The position numbers were made by a program, and so were the translations under genes. The notes beneath the pieces are model-generated. The model ran no database searches. It worked only from the letters and a program-made list of their open reading frames with translations, and had not been told where the DNA came from. 64,000 bases of DNA from assembly GCA_003868215.1 (NCBI GenBank), contig QWDQ01000008.1:372001-436000 (forward strand), written 5' to 3'. Positions 48,221 through 59,080 of this stretch are shown piece after piece. The stretch's first letter is position 1. Each line of letters starts with the position of its first letter. The DNA is from Pseudophaeomoniella oleicola (Eukaryota > Ascomycota > Eurotiomycetes > Phaeomoniellales > Phaeomoniellaceae).

Positions 48221-49283
48221 AAGAATCCCAACTATACCGACGGCATTTAGTTTGCTGTCCGCGCTGCATTTCATCACAAGCAAAAGTTAGGTTGCGTGTG
48301 TCTGTCTATCCGTCTCTTCCTTCCAGATATCTTGGAAAGAATGGAACAATTCAGGTTAAAACGGAGGAGGTTGTCGACGACGACGGCATGGCAAGAGAAG
48401 ACACCGTACCATGCTTTTGAGTAAAGAAGGGTTAATCACGATCGATACCTCCCAAGTGTGTGTGTGTTCTTTTTCTCTTTCTCAATCAGGATGGAAATAA
48501 TGCTATTAGCTAGTCGTACATAGCAAGCGAGCAAGCGAGCAAGTAATTGACGAATTCGTAACTATCATCTATGAATCCCAACTCAATCCATACATCTCCA
48601 TGATCCATAATCCCAGTAATACCTCTCGCTCTCTTTCTAACTATCAGACGTAATTACTGTAATTATCTGTATCTGTATCTGTCTCTACAGCCCCCCCCCC
48701 CGCCCTCAGAATCTACTGTACGTACGTAGAGACAGTGAAAGGGACATTTTTTTGTGCAATCTCAGTTCAATTTCATAATGGGAGAAAAGTCATGATTGAC
48801 GCATGAAAAACAGAAAGATACGAGGCTAGTATAAGAAAGTCATTCGGGCTTTTCTTTCTTTCTTTCCTTCTTTGCAGTAAAGAAGGAAGAACAAGAAAAG
48901 CAAAACGTGCGTTGCTGTGTTTCAAAGGCTTCGCTATCTAAGGAGAAAACAGGAGACAAAAGGGGGTTATCTAACATGTCATCAAACGGGAAAAGGAAAA
49001 ATCTCAATTTCGAGAGAGATGATACGCTGTGTTTTCAAGGAGCAAGGGGCGAAAAGACTGAGAGCACCAAAACATCTAGTCATTAGTCCTCTTTGCTCCA
49101 TGATTGGTGCTGCTGTTGATCCACCTGGACAAACCGTCCTGACCTTCACAGGTAGCGGAGAGTACCATACGAATCAATCAAGACTCCCTCATCCGGATAC
49201 ACTGCTCCACTCCGTCAACTTATTTCAATGATATCTCCAGCTCGGTATCTTGATTGGAGCCATCGTTCAGTGTCGTGAGGTGC
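48221..49283. other. Convergent 3' region with simple repeats
   Basis: About 1.06 kb between the DUF7918-type gene and the CYSTM-like gene. It includes three ATCTGT units at 48665-48682, eleven C at 48691-48701, GCAAGCGA-type repeats near 48525-48543 and a CTTT-rich tract near 48850. No gene is seen. Confidence 0.55.
48665..48701. repeat. ATCTGT hexanucleotide repeat and C11 homopolymer
   Basis: Three tandem ATCTGT units (48665-48682) are followed shortly by eleven C (48691-48701). Confidence 0.8.
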
Positions 49284-50065
49284 TTAACAGCAATCTTCGG
49301 CACATTCACAGCAGTCGGCGCAACATTCGCAACCTTCCTCAGCGACGAAACAACAGCACAGAGCCGCCAGACTGTGGGGGAGAGTTAGTCTCAAACCGCC
49401 GCATGTGATGAGGATAAGATTTGGATAGCTGAGACATACCATGCTGATAGACAACCTCTGTCCTTACGTTCTTTTACAATCACTTGTTGAGGGGGTCCTT
49501 GTTGGTATTGCATCTAAAAGCGATCGAGTCAGTAAAATAGACAACATCTTATTGCGCCATGCGATCGCATTATATGGCGAAGGTAACGGGCGTTGCACAA
49601 GTGGCGCGCGCTGGGTTGGTGCTGGTGATTGCGACAATGCGATGTCTGTTTCAGTGCAGGGTATATATTCTGCAACGCTAACTGTCGCTGACTCGTCTCC
49701 GAACATCGTGATGCCACCTTGGAACTGCTCACCAACTATGCAACGCCCGCAACCATTTCTGCGAGATCGCGCACAATCACAATGTACGTACCGGTGGACC
49801 TTGGTTATAGCCATAACCTTGCTGTGGAGGATAACCTTGTGGAGGGCCATAGCTGTAGACAATTCATGATCAGCAACGTGCAATATTCCGGCGAATGCTC
49901 AACATCATGACGGAGATGGTTGCGCATGATCGGGATGACGACGCTAAAGTATGTCGTTGTCGTACTTTGACACATGCCCAGATGTGAGGCCGCGACGACG
50001 AGAAGAGGAACTCACCTTTGTTGTGGGTATTGAGGCTGTTGGTTGTAATAACCTTGGTTCGACAT
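49284..50065 (-). CDS. Small Cys-rich CYSTM-like protein
   Basis: Four exons, 50065-50016, 49852-49792, 49513-49440 and 49371-49284, close to 90 residues; no single frame reveals it. The protein begins MSNQGYYNQQPQYPQQ, continues with Tyr/Gln/Pro/Gly repeats (YGPPQGYPPQQGYGYNQGPP), then VIVKERKDRGCLSAC, and ends in LAALCCCFVAEEGCECCADC followed by CECAEDCC. A Tyr/Gln/Pro-rich head plus a short hydrophobic Cys-rich tail is the CYSTM layout, a family known from yeast and plant stress-tolerance proteins anchored at the plasma membrane. The tail may be palmitoylated or bind metal, as proposed for relatives. Introns here are long for the window (about 160 and 280 bp). Splice sites are GTGAGT, GTACGT and GTATGT with AG ends, all in phase. 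Confidence 0.85.
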
Positions 50066-51483
50066 TGTGATTGTTGATATTTACTGCAAAATGCTTATTG
50101 AGAGAAGTGAGAGTGGTTCGCTGTCTGATGATATAACTGATGTCGGAAATTCCAGGTGGAAGTAATTCGAGTGGTCGTACTACGTACAGAGAGATGTAAT
50201 AGTATGTAATGCTGAGAAAAGGGAGAGAAGAGGAAAGATGGGGTGGAGAAAGTGGTTCAATTAGTGACTGTTAGAGAAATGGTGTGAGGTGCTTTTCGTT
50301 TGGGACTGATGATGTGGTGGCAGGGCCAACTTAAGGTGTATGCTTGCACTGTATCCGTATTATGTAATTAAATTATAGGCCGACAGTCGTCGCTTTGATG
50401 TCCCGGGTAAATGTTTCGTACTTTTAGGCGCTGCTTGATGTGTCTGGCGTTGAGATTCGGAACGGCACGACGAAAGTACTGGAACTGGAGCTGGATGTCC
50501 TCGATGTGTAGAGGGCCTCTTGAAAAGAATGGACCATGAAATCTCTTTTAACATTATCCATTCTATCTTGATACTTGCATAGATTTGCCATCGGCATGCA
50601 TAAGGAAACGATTGACTCGCCTCCCGCAAGCCACAATCATCTTACGAGGTCTAAGAAATTGCACAAGCGAGGACAAGCCGTCTTGCCGTATCAGTTGCTG
50701 GTGGGTGCAAATTCACAGCCACAATGGATCGCTGCTTCGCTGTTTATTCACTGCCTCGCCGCCACGCGCCGCCCACAGTCTACTCACTCTAGAACAAACG
50801 AATATTGATCGCTAACTACTACGGTATCTCCCTATATGGGTTTCGTATTGATCTACCTTCCTGCTCGACTGTACCGGAGTATGTTGTTGACTCTCTCCAG
50901 ACATTTCGTCTTGGTTGGTTTTTGCTGGGGCCGCATGTGACGATTGCCCAGGTAGCTAAGCTTCTGCGACATGCTGGGCAGAAAGCTTATGCATTGTGTA
51001 CCGCACCGTTCACTGACTTTTAGAGCAATACTATTTGTGTCATGGGACGACATGGCTACTGTACTAGGGACTAGATAGGTAACTTTGCTTGCACCAAGAT
51101 ACACCAACCCATCTCGGGAGTATCCAGCAAGTCTGCTCATAAGAGCGCCAAGTTATAGGTATTGACATGTGTCATTGATTGCGGGTATACTTTCGTTCAA
51201 GGAAAGGATCCCAATATCTATAATCAAACTATAAGAATACCACTGAGAATACACAATGAAGGTACCGATGTGGTAGAACAGATCTCGTTATAGGTCGTGA
51301 AAATAGTCATCATCCATCGTTGAAGAATAAACCGACGGCACCATCTCTCGCACGTATGAAATCTGACCATGAGAAGAAAAGATGATATATACAACAGGCA
51401 GAAGCCCACTAACGGAGAGAAGTGATGGAGAGTTGAATGGACTTCAGGCCGAGACGTCAGGTACGTGTCTGACGGCGATATCG
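50066..51483. other. Intergenic region, no gene seen
   Basis: About 1.4 kb between the CYSTM-like gene start and the 3' end of the C2H2 gene. It contains GTACTACGTAC near 50177-50187 and should include the CYSTM-like gene promoter. No coding or RNA feature is supported. Confidence 0.5.
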
Positions 51484-53408
51484 TCATGCAGCCACTTCTC
51501 CTTCACAGGCCAACTCGGGAGGATAGATGTACCCGCCACATGCCGACAACACGCCCTGATCAATTGCAGGGTTTGCGTACATGTCGGCGAACCCTGTGAA
51601 GAAAGCCATCTGCTCGGCAGACATGGGTATCGCCTGATAGCGAGGAATGGCGGCCGGCGTGAGATAGCCATTGAAGGCGTGGTTGCTCGATTCCACGGCG
51701 TATGTTGGGGACGACTGGGTATTCAGAGAGCCGACATAATCTAAGACGTCGTTTTTGTAGTCGCTATCGCTGGGACTATCAACATATTCCCCATTCGAGA
51801 CACTCACGTCGAGGTCATCGGGCTCCACAACCTCTTCGGTTTCGTACATCCAATGTCTGAGTTCTTCCATGGGAGGATCATCACCGCCACCTTTTCCACC
51901 TCTTTTCTCACTGGGTTTGCCACGACCGCCTCGACCCTTCTTACAAGGATGGAAGTGCGTCCGCCGTAGATGTGCAGCAGCATTGTAATTGGCACCGTAC
52001 GTTTTGCGTCTGCGACATGCCTTGCAATTGGCGAGGAATGTCCCCTTCGGGTCCTTCTCCTTACATATCCATACCTTCCGCACCCTCGCATGAACTCGCT
52101 CCTTGTGCCGACGAAGCTCATGATCACCGTGAAAGCCTTCGGGATGATCTTCGCAAAGGTTGCAATATGTCTTCGGTTTTGTCGGGCGTTGGTAGACCGT
52201 CTTCGGTATTTGCGCAACTTCTTTCAGTTTTCCGTCTTCTGACGAGACTCGAACCATGCGTGCTGTTGATGAAGCCATCTCCTCTTTGGCTTTGGGTGCA
52301 ATTGGTCGTATCGAGTGGGCAATCTGTTCTTGAGTGCGTCTTGACGCACGAGACTGAAGGGAAGAGCAGGAAGACGAGGCGAAATCAGACTGAGTAGAGG
52401 AAGACTGCATTGAAGTGCTTGAAAGAAAAGTAGGTTGGAAAGACTGAGTTGTAGGGAAAACAGATGATTCAGTAGTGAAAATAGGAGCAGACTGTGGAGA
52501 GACTGTAGCATCTGTAGGAAATGTAGAAGAGGAAGAAGAGAAAGGAAAAGTAACATCAAGAGCTTTGCTAGGATAGTCACCAATGGGTGACGGTTCTGAG
52601 TTCTTGTCGGTGGACATGCTCGAATTCAATCGCAACATGTCCAGTGGACAGCAAATCATTTCATTTGTCGTTGTACGACTCATTCGCTCACTTGAAAGAG
52701 TTGGCGCTCGAGCCATAGCCTCACTGAGAGCTGTACTGTGAGCATCGAGGTGCTCGTATTGCTCGAGGTCGTGTATTGAATTGGCATGCAGTGAGGTCGA
52801 CTGCATTGCAGCACCTGTGTCTACGGCATTGGGTGAGACGGCATGGGGTACTATAGTTGGCCCCTCTTCCGGAATCACGGACAAGAAGTCTTCGACGGTA
52901 AACTCCTTGACGTCGTCCGGATAACGGGGTCGACGAGGTCTGAGGCTCTGATCGTTATATATGACGGTCGAGGCATCGATCAGCGCGTGACCGAAACCCG
53001 CATCTTTTGAGGTAGCCGATGTCTCTCTCGTCATCACTGGGGCTGAAGGTGCCGAAGCATACCGACGAAGTTCAGCGGCTTGGGGTATTTCTGTGTCCTG
53101 TAAAGGCAGGTCAGTTCAGACTACTCACTTCTATCCAGTTGTCATACCAGTGCTTGACGCTTCGAGGGAGGAAACACAATGCTGGACGCGCTTCGCTCCA
53201 TTGGTCGTTTGCGGCTTGGTTGCTTTCTTACGTCCTGGTCTGGCGTCTGAAGTTGCGGTGAGGCTAGCATGTGTGACCACATGGGTGCGCAGCGTTGCTC
53301 CCACATAGACTGGCGGTGTTCTTCGGAGAGCTGAGGATTCTCGGCCCAGAACACTGCTTTCATACTTTGCAGAACACCGAAAAGCTGCTGAAAGTCGACG
53401 TCTGCCAT
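51484..53408 (-). CDS. C2H2-type zinc-finger protein, putative transcription factor
   Basis: Exon 1 (53408-53148) and exon 2 (53097-51484) join in phase 0 (GTATGA...ACAG) and encode 624 residues; the frame is open above 53408 but only from a GTG. The zinc region lies at about residues 398-480: YCNLCEDHPEGFHGDHELRR-HKERVH fits C-x2-C-x15-H-x4-H, and CKACRRRKTYGANYNAAAHL plus RRTHFH fits C-x2-C-x14-H-x4-H. Between them is VWICKEKDPKG, which may add a ligand. A basic Gly/Lys stretch (KKGRGGRGKPSEKRGGKGGG) and an acidic C-terminal part follow. The N-terminal 400 residues are disordered and Ser/Thr-rich. Proteins of this layout are widespread in Pezizomycotina; targets are unknown. It faces a 5-kb gene-poor region. 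Confidence 0.82.
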
Positions 53409-56400
53409 TTGGCTAGAAATTTCTAGATGAGCTTTGTGATCTAGAAAGGCCAAGGCTCGCTGGAAAGGCACTGATGATTAGATCTACGTAGATCGTCAGC
53501 GATTGTTATCAACAATGATAGTAGAGTAGAACTTATCGTACCTTATCAACAAGAGGTAATTATTTAGACACAAAGAGGATCGACAGATTGTGAACTGAGA
53601 AGTGAAGCAAGAATGATATGTCACCAGAGGAATAGGAGGAGGAGCAGGAGAGAGGAGACTTGAAATGGAAGAGGGAGGCTTTCTATAACGTTAACACACA
53701 CACGGCTTGAGGGACTGCGAGACGGGATAGAAAGGTGTGATAGATGGGCGGAATTTGTGCAGAAGGAGTACAGCGTGGTGCACAGGGCAAGTAAGATGAT
53801 GATGGACGGGTCTCGTTGCCTTTTGGAGGAGCCGAACATGCCTAGGGACGTTGCTTAAAGAACCTTGTTGGCCGTAACGTAGTAGGTAAGTTGAGCTTAG
53901 GCCAAATAGGCGAGTTGGCTTCCTTCGGAAAGGAACAGACGAGAAGGGCAAACGACTAAGTTAAGATGAAGATAACTTAGAGCCTTTTCTTGGAGGACAT
54001 AGTTAAAAAGTCCAAAGATTCGGTCGAAGTCGGTGTTCCACTGGTAGGACAAGGTAGAGCAGGGATGGATAGGGGGAAATAACTCTCGGGGCCTTTGGGG
54101 GCTCACCTACTATCTACCACTAATTATGTACCACTACTGTATGAACTCTTAGGGGTTGCAGAGGGACGCAATCAATCCTGACTGGTTGCCTCACTTTCTG
54201 CTTCCTGCGGTACGAACGCCTTGAAATTGCGGGACAAGAATCCTTTCCCTATTACTACCTAAGAATCGGGTGCGGTGGAGGCTCTTGGCCCAGAGTAGTC
54301 CCCGTACAGCTCAACAGGCAGTTACCGATAATCCAATGATCATCTCCGTCACAAAATCGACGTCTCTGGACTGCTACGTGTCACCAGTGAGAAGACGACG
54401 TCCGAGTCGTGCAAATCGGCTTCTATCGTCTTGCTTCCGCCCGTAAGCCTGCATCCTGCAGCGAGGCAGAATCGCACTAGCTACCAATGACAGTTGCTGC
54501 CCAAGACTGCATTGGCCTCGTCCTGGAATGAGTATAGAAATCCTTTCGTTTTCTCAAAGTACTTTGCAATACTAGACAAACTCTAGAGCTGATCGGGATA
54601 TGCGAGAAATATGCCAGTTTGCAGCCACATTTGCGTGTGCAACATACGCCTGATCCTGCGTCGGTCGGAGATAAGACGATGAAGCATGAAATGATTTGCA
54701 GGTTACCACACCGTTGGAGCCACAGCACAGCTCCGGGTCAAGTGACTACACATGGTGTACCTCCCACTAGGGTAATCTTGCTGCGTCCCTCCAGCTACCC
54801 CAAAGTCAAGAGGAACAATCGGTGTAGTTGCTTGTATGTAGCTTCAAGGCATGTGCTACACTTTTCGAACGACGGACGGTGGTGATTGACTGCTGGGAGA
54901 TACGATTCTTGCCTTTTGACTCGGTAGGAGATAGTTTGCGCCATAACTGCACATATGCCCAACAAGCCGTCAACTGACGAGCTACCCCGGATCAAAACCA
55001 TATTGTAGCATATCGTATTACAGCGGGTCTAGCTCTATCTCAGCGGCATGTTGTGCATTACTGCAATGGCATATCCGGTAATTCTTTCACATGCAGTCCT
55101 CATGTGCCCAATAGAGGTCAATGTCTCCCGACATCTGCTGCAGCCATCGATCACGGCACTTCCCTACTTCGATGACAGGTAGCACGGTGTATAATCCTTA
55201 TTCCACTTTATGCGGCCTCATGGATGTGGCAACAGAACGTATGTAGGTCGACTTAACGGGATGTACACTGAAGGCTGACAGGCTGGGGTAAGTTTCCGGC
55301 CACGATTCCGAAGTATTCCCAAGTTTATCCAGCGGGAGCACGTCGCCAGTTGCACAATATTTGAGATGTTCACCCAAGTACGGTTGTTGTAGCATGAGCT
55401 GGCTAAAAGAATATTGCAACTTTGAGCGAACGTGGTCCTTCACCACGCCCAGTGCTTAGCTGGGCGCGTTCTGATGGGACTGGGGGTGTATGCCTGACTC
55501 ACAAGGCCAGTGTGACGCAGGACCCAGAAGAATGACGAATCTAACGACTCTGACAGAATATGGCACGCGAATTGTCTTGCGACCCGAGTAAAACAAGTGT
55601 ACCTAGAGATTATTTGGGCGTTGTTCAATCTCTGACGGCACGATACATCTACTAAGTACCTAGGTATGGATGGACTTCGTGAGTGTATTGCAGAATGAAG
55701 ATATTGGCCTTCACGTGGTACCGACTTCCGTGCACTCACAGCGTGCCAGTTTACAATCAGGCAGATCGTCTGCAGGGGTAGCTGCCGGGTGAGGATCCCG
55801 TCAGTTCACCGTTTGCGATATGTCGTGTACCATAGTAAGCACGCCTTTCAGGACGACGCAGAGATCCGGCTGTGATACTGCCAGAGGAAGGCGACGCTTC
55901 GTATTAGAGCAACATGAGTAGATAGATGGAGGAGTGCAAATTGCCTAATTGCCTACTATCCTACCTTGTGCACAACTCCAGATAGTAGATAGTTGTACTG
56001 CTCAATGGGTGCCGAAAGGTCATTGCCTAAATATAGACCGGAAGCATCAACTTTGTGGTATGGTATGCATAGTACACTGTCGAGGTTGTATCGAGTTTGC
56101 ATCTCGAGATCTTGCAACGTCCGTTTGGACTGAGACCAGACCTCAAGACGCCAGTAAACTCTAGAAAGGAATTGTCACCACCTGAAAGTGGCAGTGCCCG
56201 AGCGACATGAATGAGAAGATGTCACCGGCGTCGCAAAACCATAACGGTCATCTGCTTAGCAAGAGAGAAATCATTTTCACTTCTCAAACCGGACTCCTTT
56301 GAGAATTCAATTTCGAACGAATCGGGTGACGTGAAAGTCGGCGTAAGGCGACCCGAAAATGAGGGAGGGCTGCTGATGGTCATCATGACCAAGACTGTTT

Positions 56401-56880
56401 AAGAAATATATTAATGGACAGGGATCCAACCAAGGACGGCCCAGCTGCTGGCAGAAGGCAAATCGTCGATTTAGATCGAGATGGAGAGCGAGAGGAAGGC
56501 TCGGAGCAAGTCTTGCGATCCATAGCTTGGGTAGACTCCAGTGTTTCGAAACGAACGGTGTTTTCCAGTGCCAAAAAAGTGAACTGTCATTACCGATCCC
56601 TTGAGAAAGGCAACAGTCGGGAAAGAGGACCTACGAACATGAGTAGATGATATAACTAGACAAGTATCATTTTGCTATCAGGTGATCTGTAGTTTGGAAA
56701 GTTGGACTTCTGTGGCACAGAACCTATTTCAAATTCAGGCATCACAACGTTATCCAGACATCCACAAAGCATGTCTGAATAGCAGTTGTTTACCGGAAAC
56801 AATCCACGGATATTGTTGGGAAGACTGATCACAGCATCGCGACTCGGCAAGGGCCGGCCTAGAGACATAGACTTACTACG

Positions 56881-56892
56881 TACTACGTAGTA
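56881..56892. repeat. TACTACGTAGTA palindrome, copy 2
   Basis: A perfect 12-bp palindrome, directly preceded by a partial copy (TACTACG at 56874-56880). Confidence 0.9.
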
Positions 56893-57599
56893 TCTTGCTA
56901 ATTATTGACGTTTATGAGCGATCTGGGTCTTGTTTAGTGGTACATTGGACCAACAGACGTCAATTGATCAGTGAGCCAGTCACTAGCCACAATATGCGTC
57001 ACTATTGCGACTGTAGTATTGTACTTTGGAAAATCCGGTTTTTACGGGGACATCTTTGAGGAGACGCCACACCGACCAAGTTACCTACCTCGCTACTTAA
57101 CTTACCTCACGGTACACGATAAAGTCAAACATGACAAGCCTTAGCGCTGACGACAATATTGCGGGCCCAGTGTCGAGGTTCTGGGATCAGCATGGTGAAG
57201 GTAGAGTTTGTACGTAGTAGACAGACAGACTTTTCCTTTCACCTGTCACAATACAAAGATACAAAGGATGATCCAATAAGGCTGCGCTGCCGTACATCCG
57301 AGAAAGAGAGGAAATAACGTAGTAGAGAAAGCAATACTGATAAGAGATCCTGACTATCAAGCAAATAATGAAGACGGAGATGAAGATGTATCGTAATACA
57401 ACCTGAATTGCATGAGATATCAGCAGAGACCTACACGTAAGTTACTTATTACCGTAGATGGTTCAGATAGTATGAGCTTGAGCCCTCCACATCGCTCACC
57501 CGCGTCCAACCCAACAAGCCAAGTGCCTTAGAGAGAAGTCGATATGAAAGGGGGTCTGCCTTAAGTGACATCAGGGGTTTCATCCATACGTAAGCCTAC

Positions 57600-57611
57600 T
57601 ACTACGTAGTA
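57600..57611. repeat. TACTACGTAGTA palindrome, copy 3
   Basis: A perfect 12-bp palindrome; an 11-bp near copy lies at 58022-58032. Confidence 0.9.
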
Positions 57612-58415
57612 AGTACATGCCCCAACCGGTAGTTACTACGTTCTACGTACAACGGTTTTCTATCTCCTTTCGTTTCTTCTTTCTTTCTTCTACTGTACTT
57701 TTGCCTGAGCGGAGAATGTGAGCCTTCTAAGGGAGTTCTTTTACTACCCGAAGAGGTTTGGTAATCGGAGAATAACCCAACAACGCCCGTACCCAATAGA
57801 CTCGCTGATTTCTTTCTACTGCAAATCCAGACACACAAATGCTGCCGATTATTCTCTGTAAAATAAACATTATTCAGGGAATTTCTCGCTGTTAACGATT
57901 ACCACAGTATTAATTATACTTGAAAATGTCATAGATGGAATTCTTTATTTCCATACTCTTTTCTAGTGGCTCTCTGTATGTACTAGGTCCGCAGTAGAAT
58001 TTTCCTGCCGTTCGTTTCGTCACTACGTAGTAAGCATCGAGGCATCTTGGCGGTGATCTCAGAGGATCAAGTCAACTAGTTGATGGGATTCCTGGATTCT
58101 CGCATATCCTTGTCCACTAGAAGCGGTAGAAGTTGCATCCTTTTTGCTGGTCGATCGCTCCATGTGCTGCAAGCCGTGACGCTTAAGCAGCTTCGATCAG
58201 CCAACGACCAGGCAATCGACCAAAAATCCCCCGACGGGTTTCCTTAGCTTGATCCACAACCTCTCTCGGCCTGCCCTCGCCTGCGTCGCTAGGACACCCC
58301 ACCATCACATCATGGTCCCGATTCGCTGTCCACCTGCTCTTTCATCTCTCAATCCTGTCCACGCTTAAACGTCCTATTGTCCTCCTCGCCTCTCACCAGC
58401 CGCCGCACCAGCAAC

Positions 58416-58499
58416 AATGACAAGCGAACGACCCCCCTCCCCCCCTGCACCCTCTCGTAATCCCGGCCTGCATATGAGCTCATTGTCGGCCAGTCAGGT
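58416..58499 (+). other. Possible short upstream exon or uORF
   Basis: An ATG followed by an open stretch of about 27 codons (MTSERPPSPPAPSRNPGLHM...) runs into a consensus donor CAG|GTACGT. It may be a first exon of the DUF3659 gene or a leader exon. I could not find an acceptor that joins it cleanly: a plausible exon at about 58712 does not keep phase, and the only phase-matching AG before the main frame (59029) is a weak GAG site. Confidence 0.3.
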
Positions 58500-59080
58500 A
58501 CGTCCTCTTCGGTTAGGGTGGTCTGATACTTGACCTATCGCGATCGTCGATGGAGGATATTCTTCCCAATTGAAAAGGTCTATCATAAGCGTCACACACA
58601 AGTCGTCGATCTTCTCCCCAATGTGCCCACATCAGTCCAGACTCTACTACGTTTATGTCTCTACCATCGATGCAATGACGAAACCAAAAAGCTTGCTTGG
58701 TTGTATTCACAGGGAGCTCGAATAGAAGGCAAGCCACACTTGAGGCACCAGCTGCCACAAGCTCCTCATTTCCCAGGCCTCCGTCCAACTTGCTTGAAAT
58801 ATGAAAGCCTCACCCACCTGGAACCGGTGACGTAGTAAATATACAACATCCTCCTCCGTCTCCATCTCCATTCCTGCAGCCATATATTCTCAGCCACGTC
58901 TAACCCGTACTTTCTTTTTCTCATATTTTCCCACATCCAATCCCATCCCGATTTATCATAATCCCTTACATCCCAATCCCATACTACCAAAAGTGCTCTT
59001 GAAGTTCTGACGAAGACAAAGCCTATGAGCTGGTCTCGTCTGTGTACAATACCACTGTATTACTAGATCGCTTGCGATTT

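Larger units (their letters stand above)
53409..58415. other. 5-kb gene-poor region
   Basis: The longest stretch in the window with no supported gene. Open frames are all under about 100 codons and show no domain. It is rich in TACTACGTAGTA-type words (perfect at 56881-56892 and 57600-57611, partial at 53877-53884, 57211-57220, 57317-57324, 58022-58032) and has one TACCTAGGTA at 55657-55666. No transposon protein fragment was recognised. It contains the promoters of the C2H2 gene on the left and probably of the DUF3659 gene on the right. Confidence 0.5.

Noticed and set aside
53409-58415. Decayed transposon in the gene-poor region
   Set aside because: I looked for transposase- or reverse-transcriptase-like peptides and terminal repeats and recognised none.
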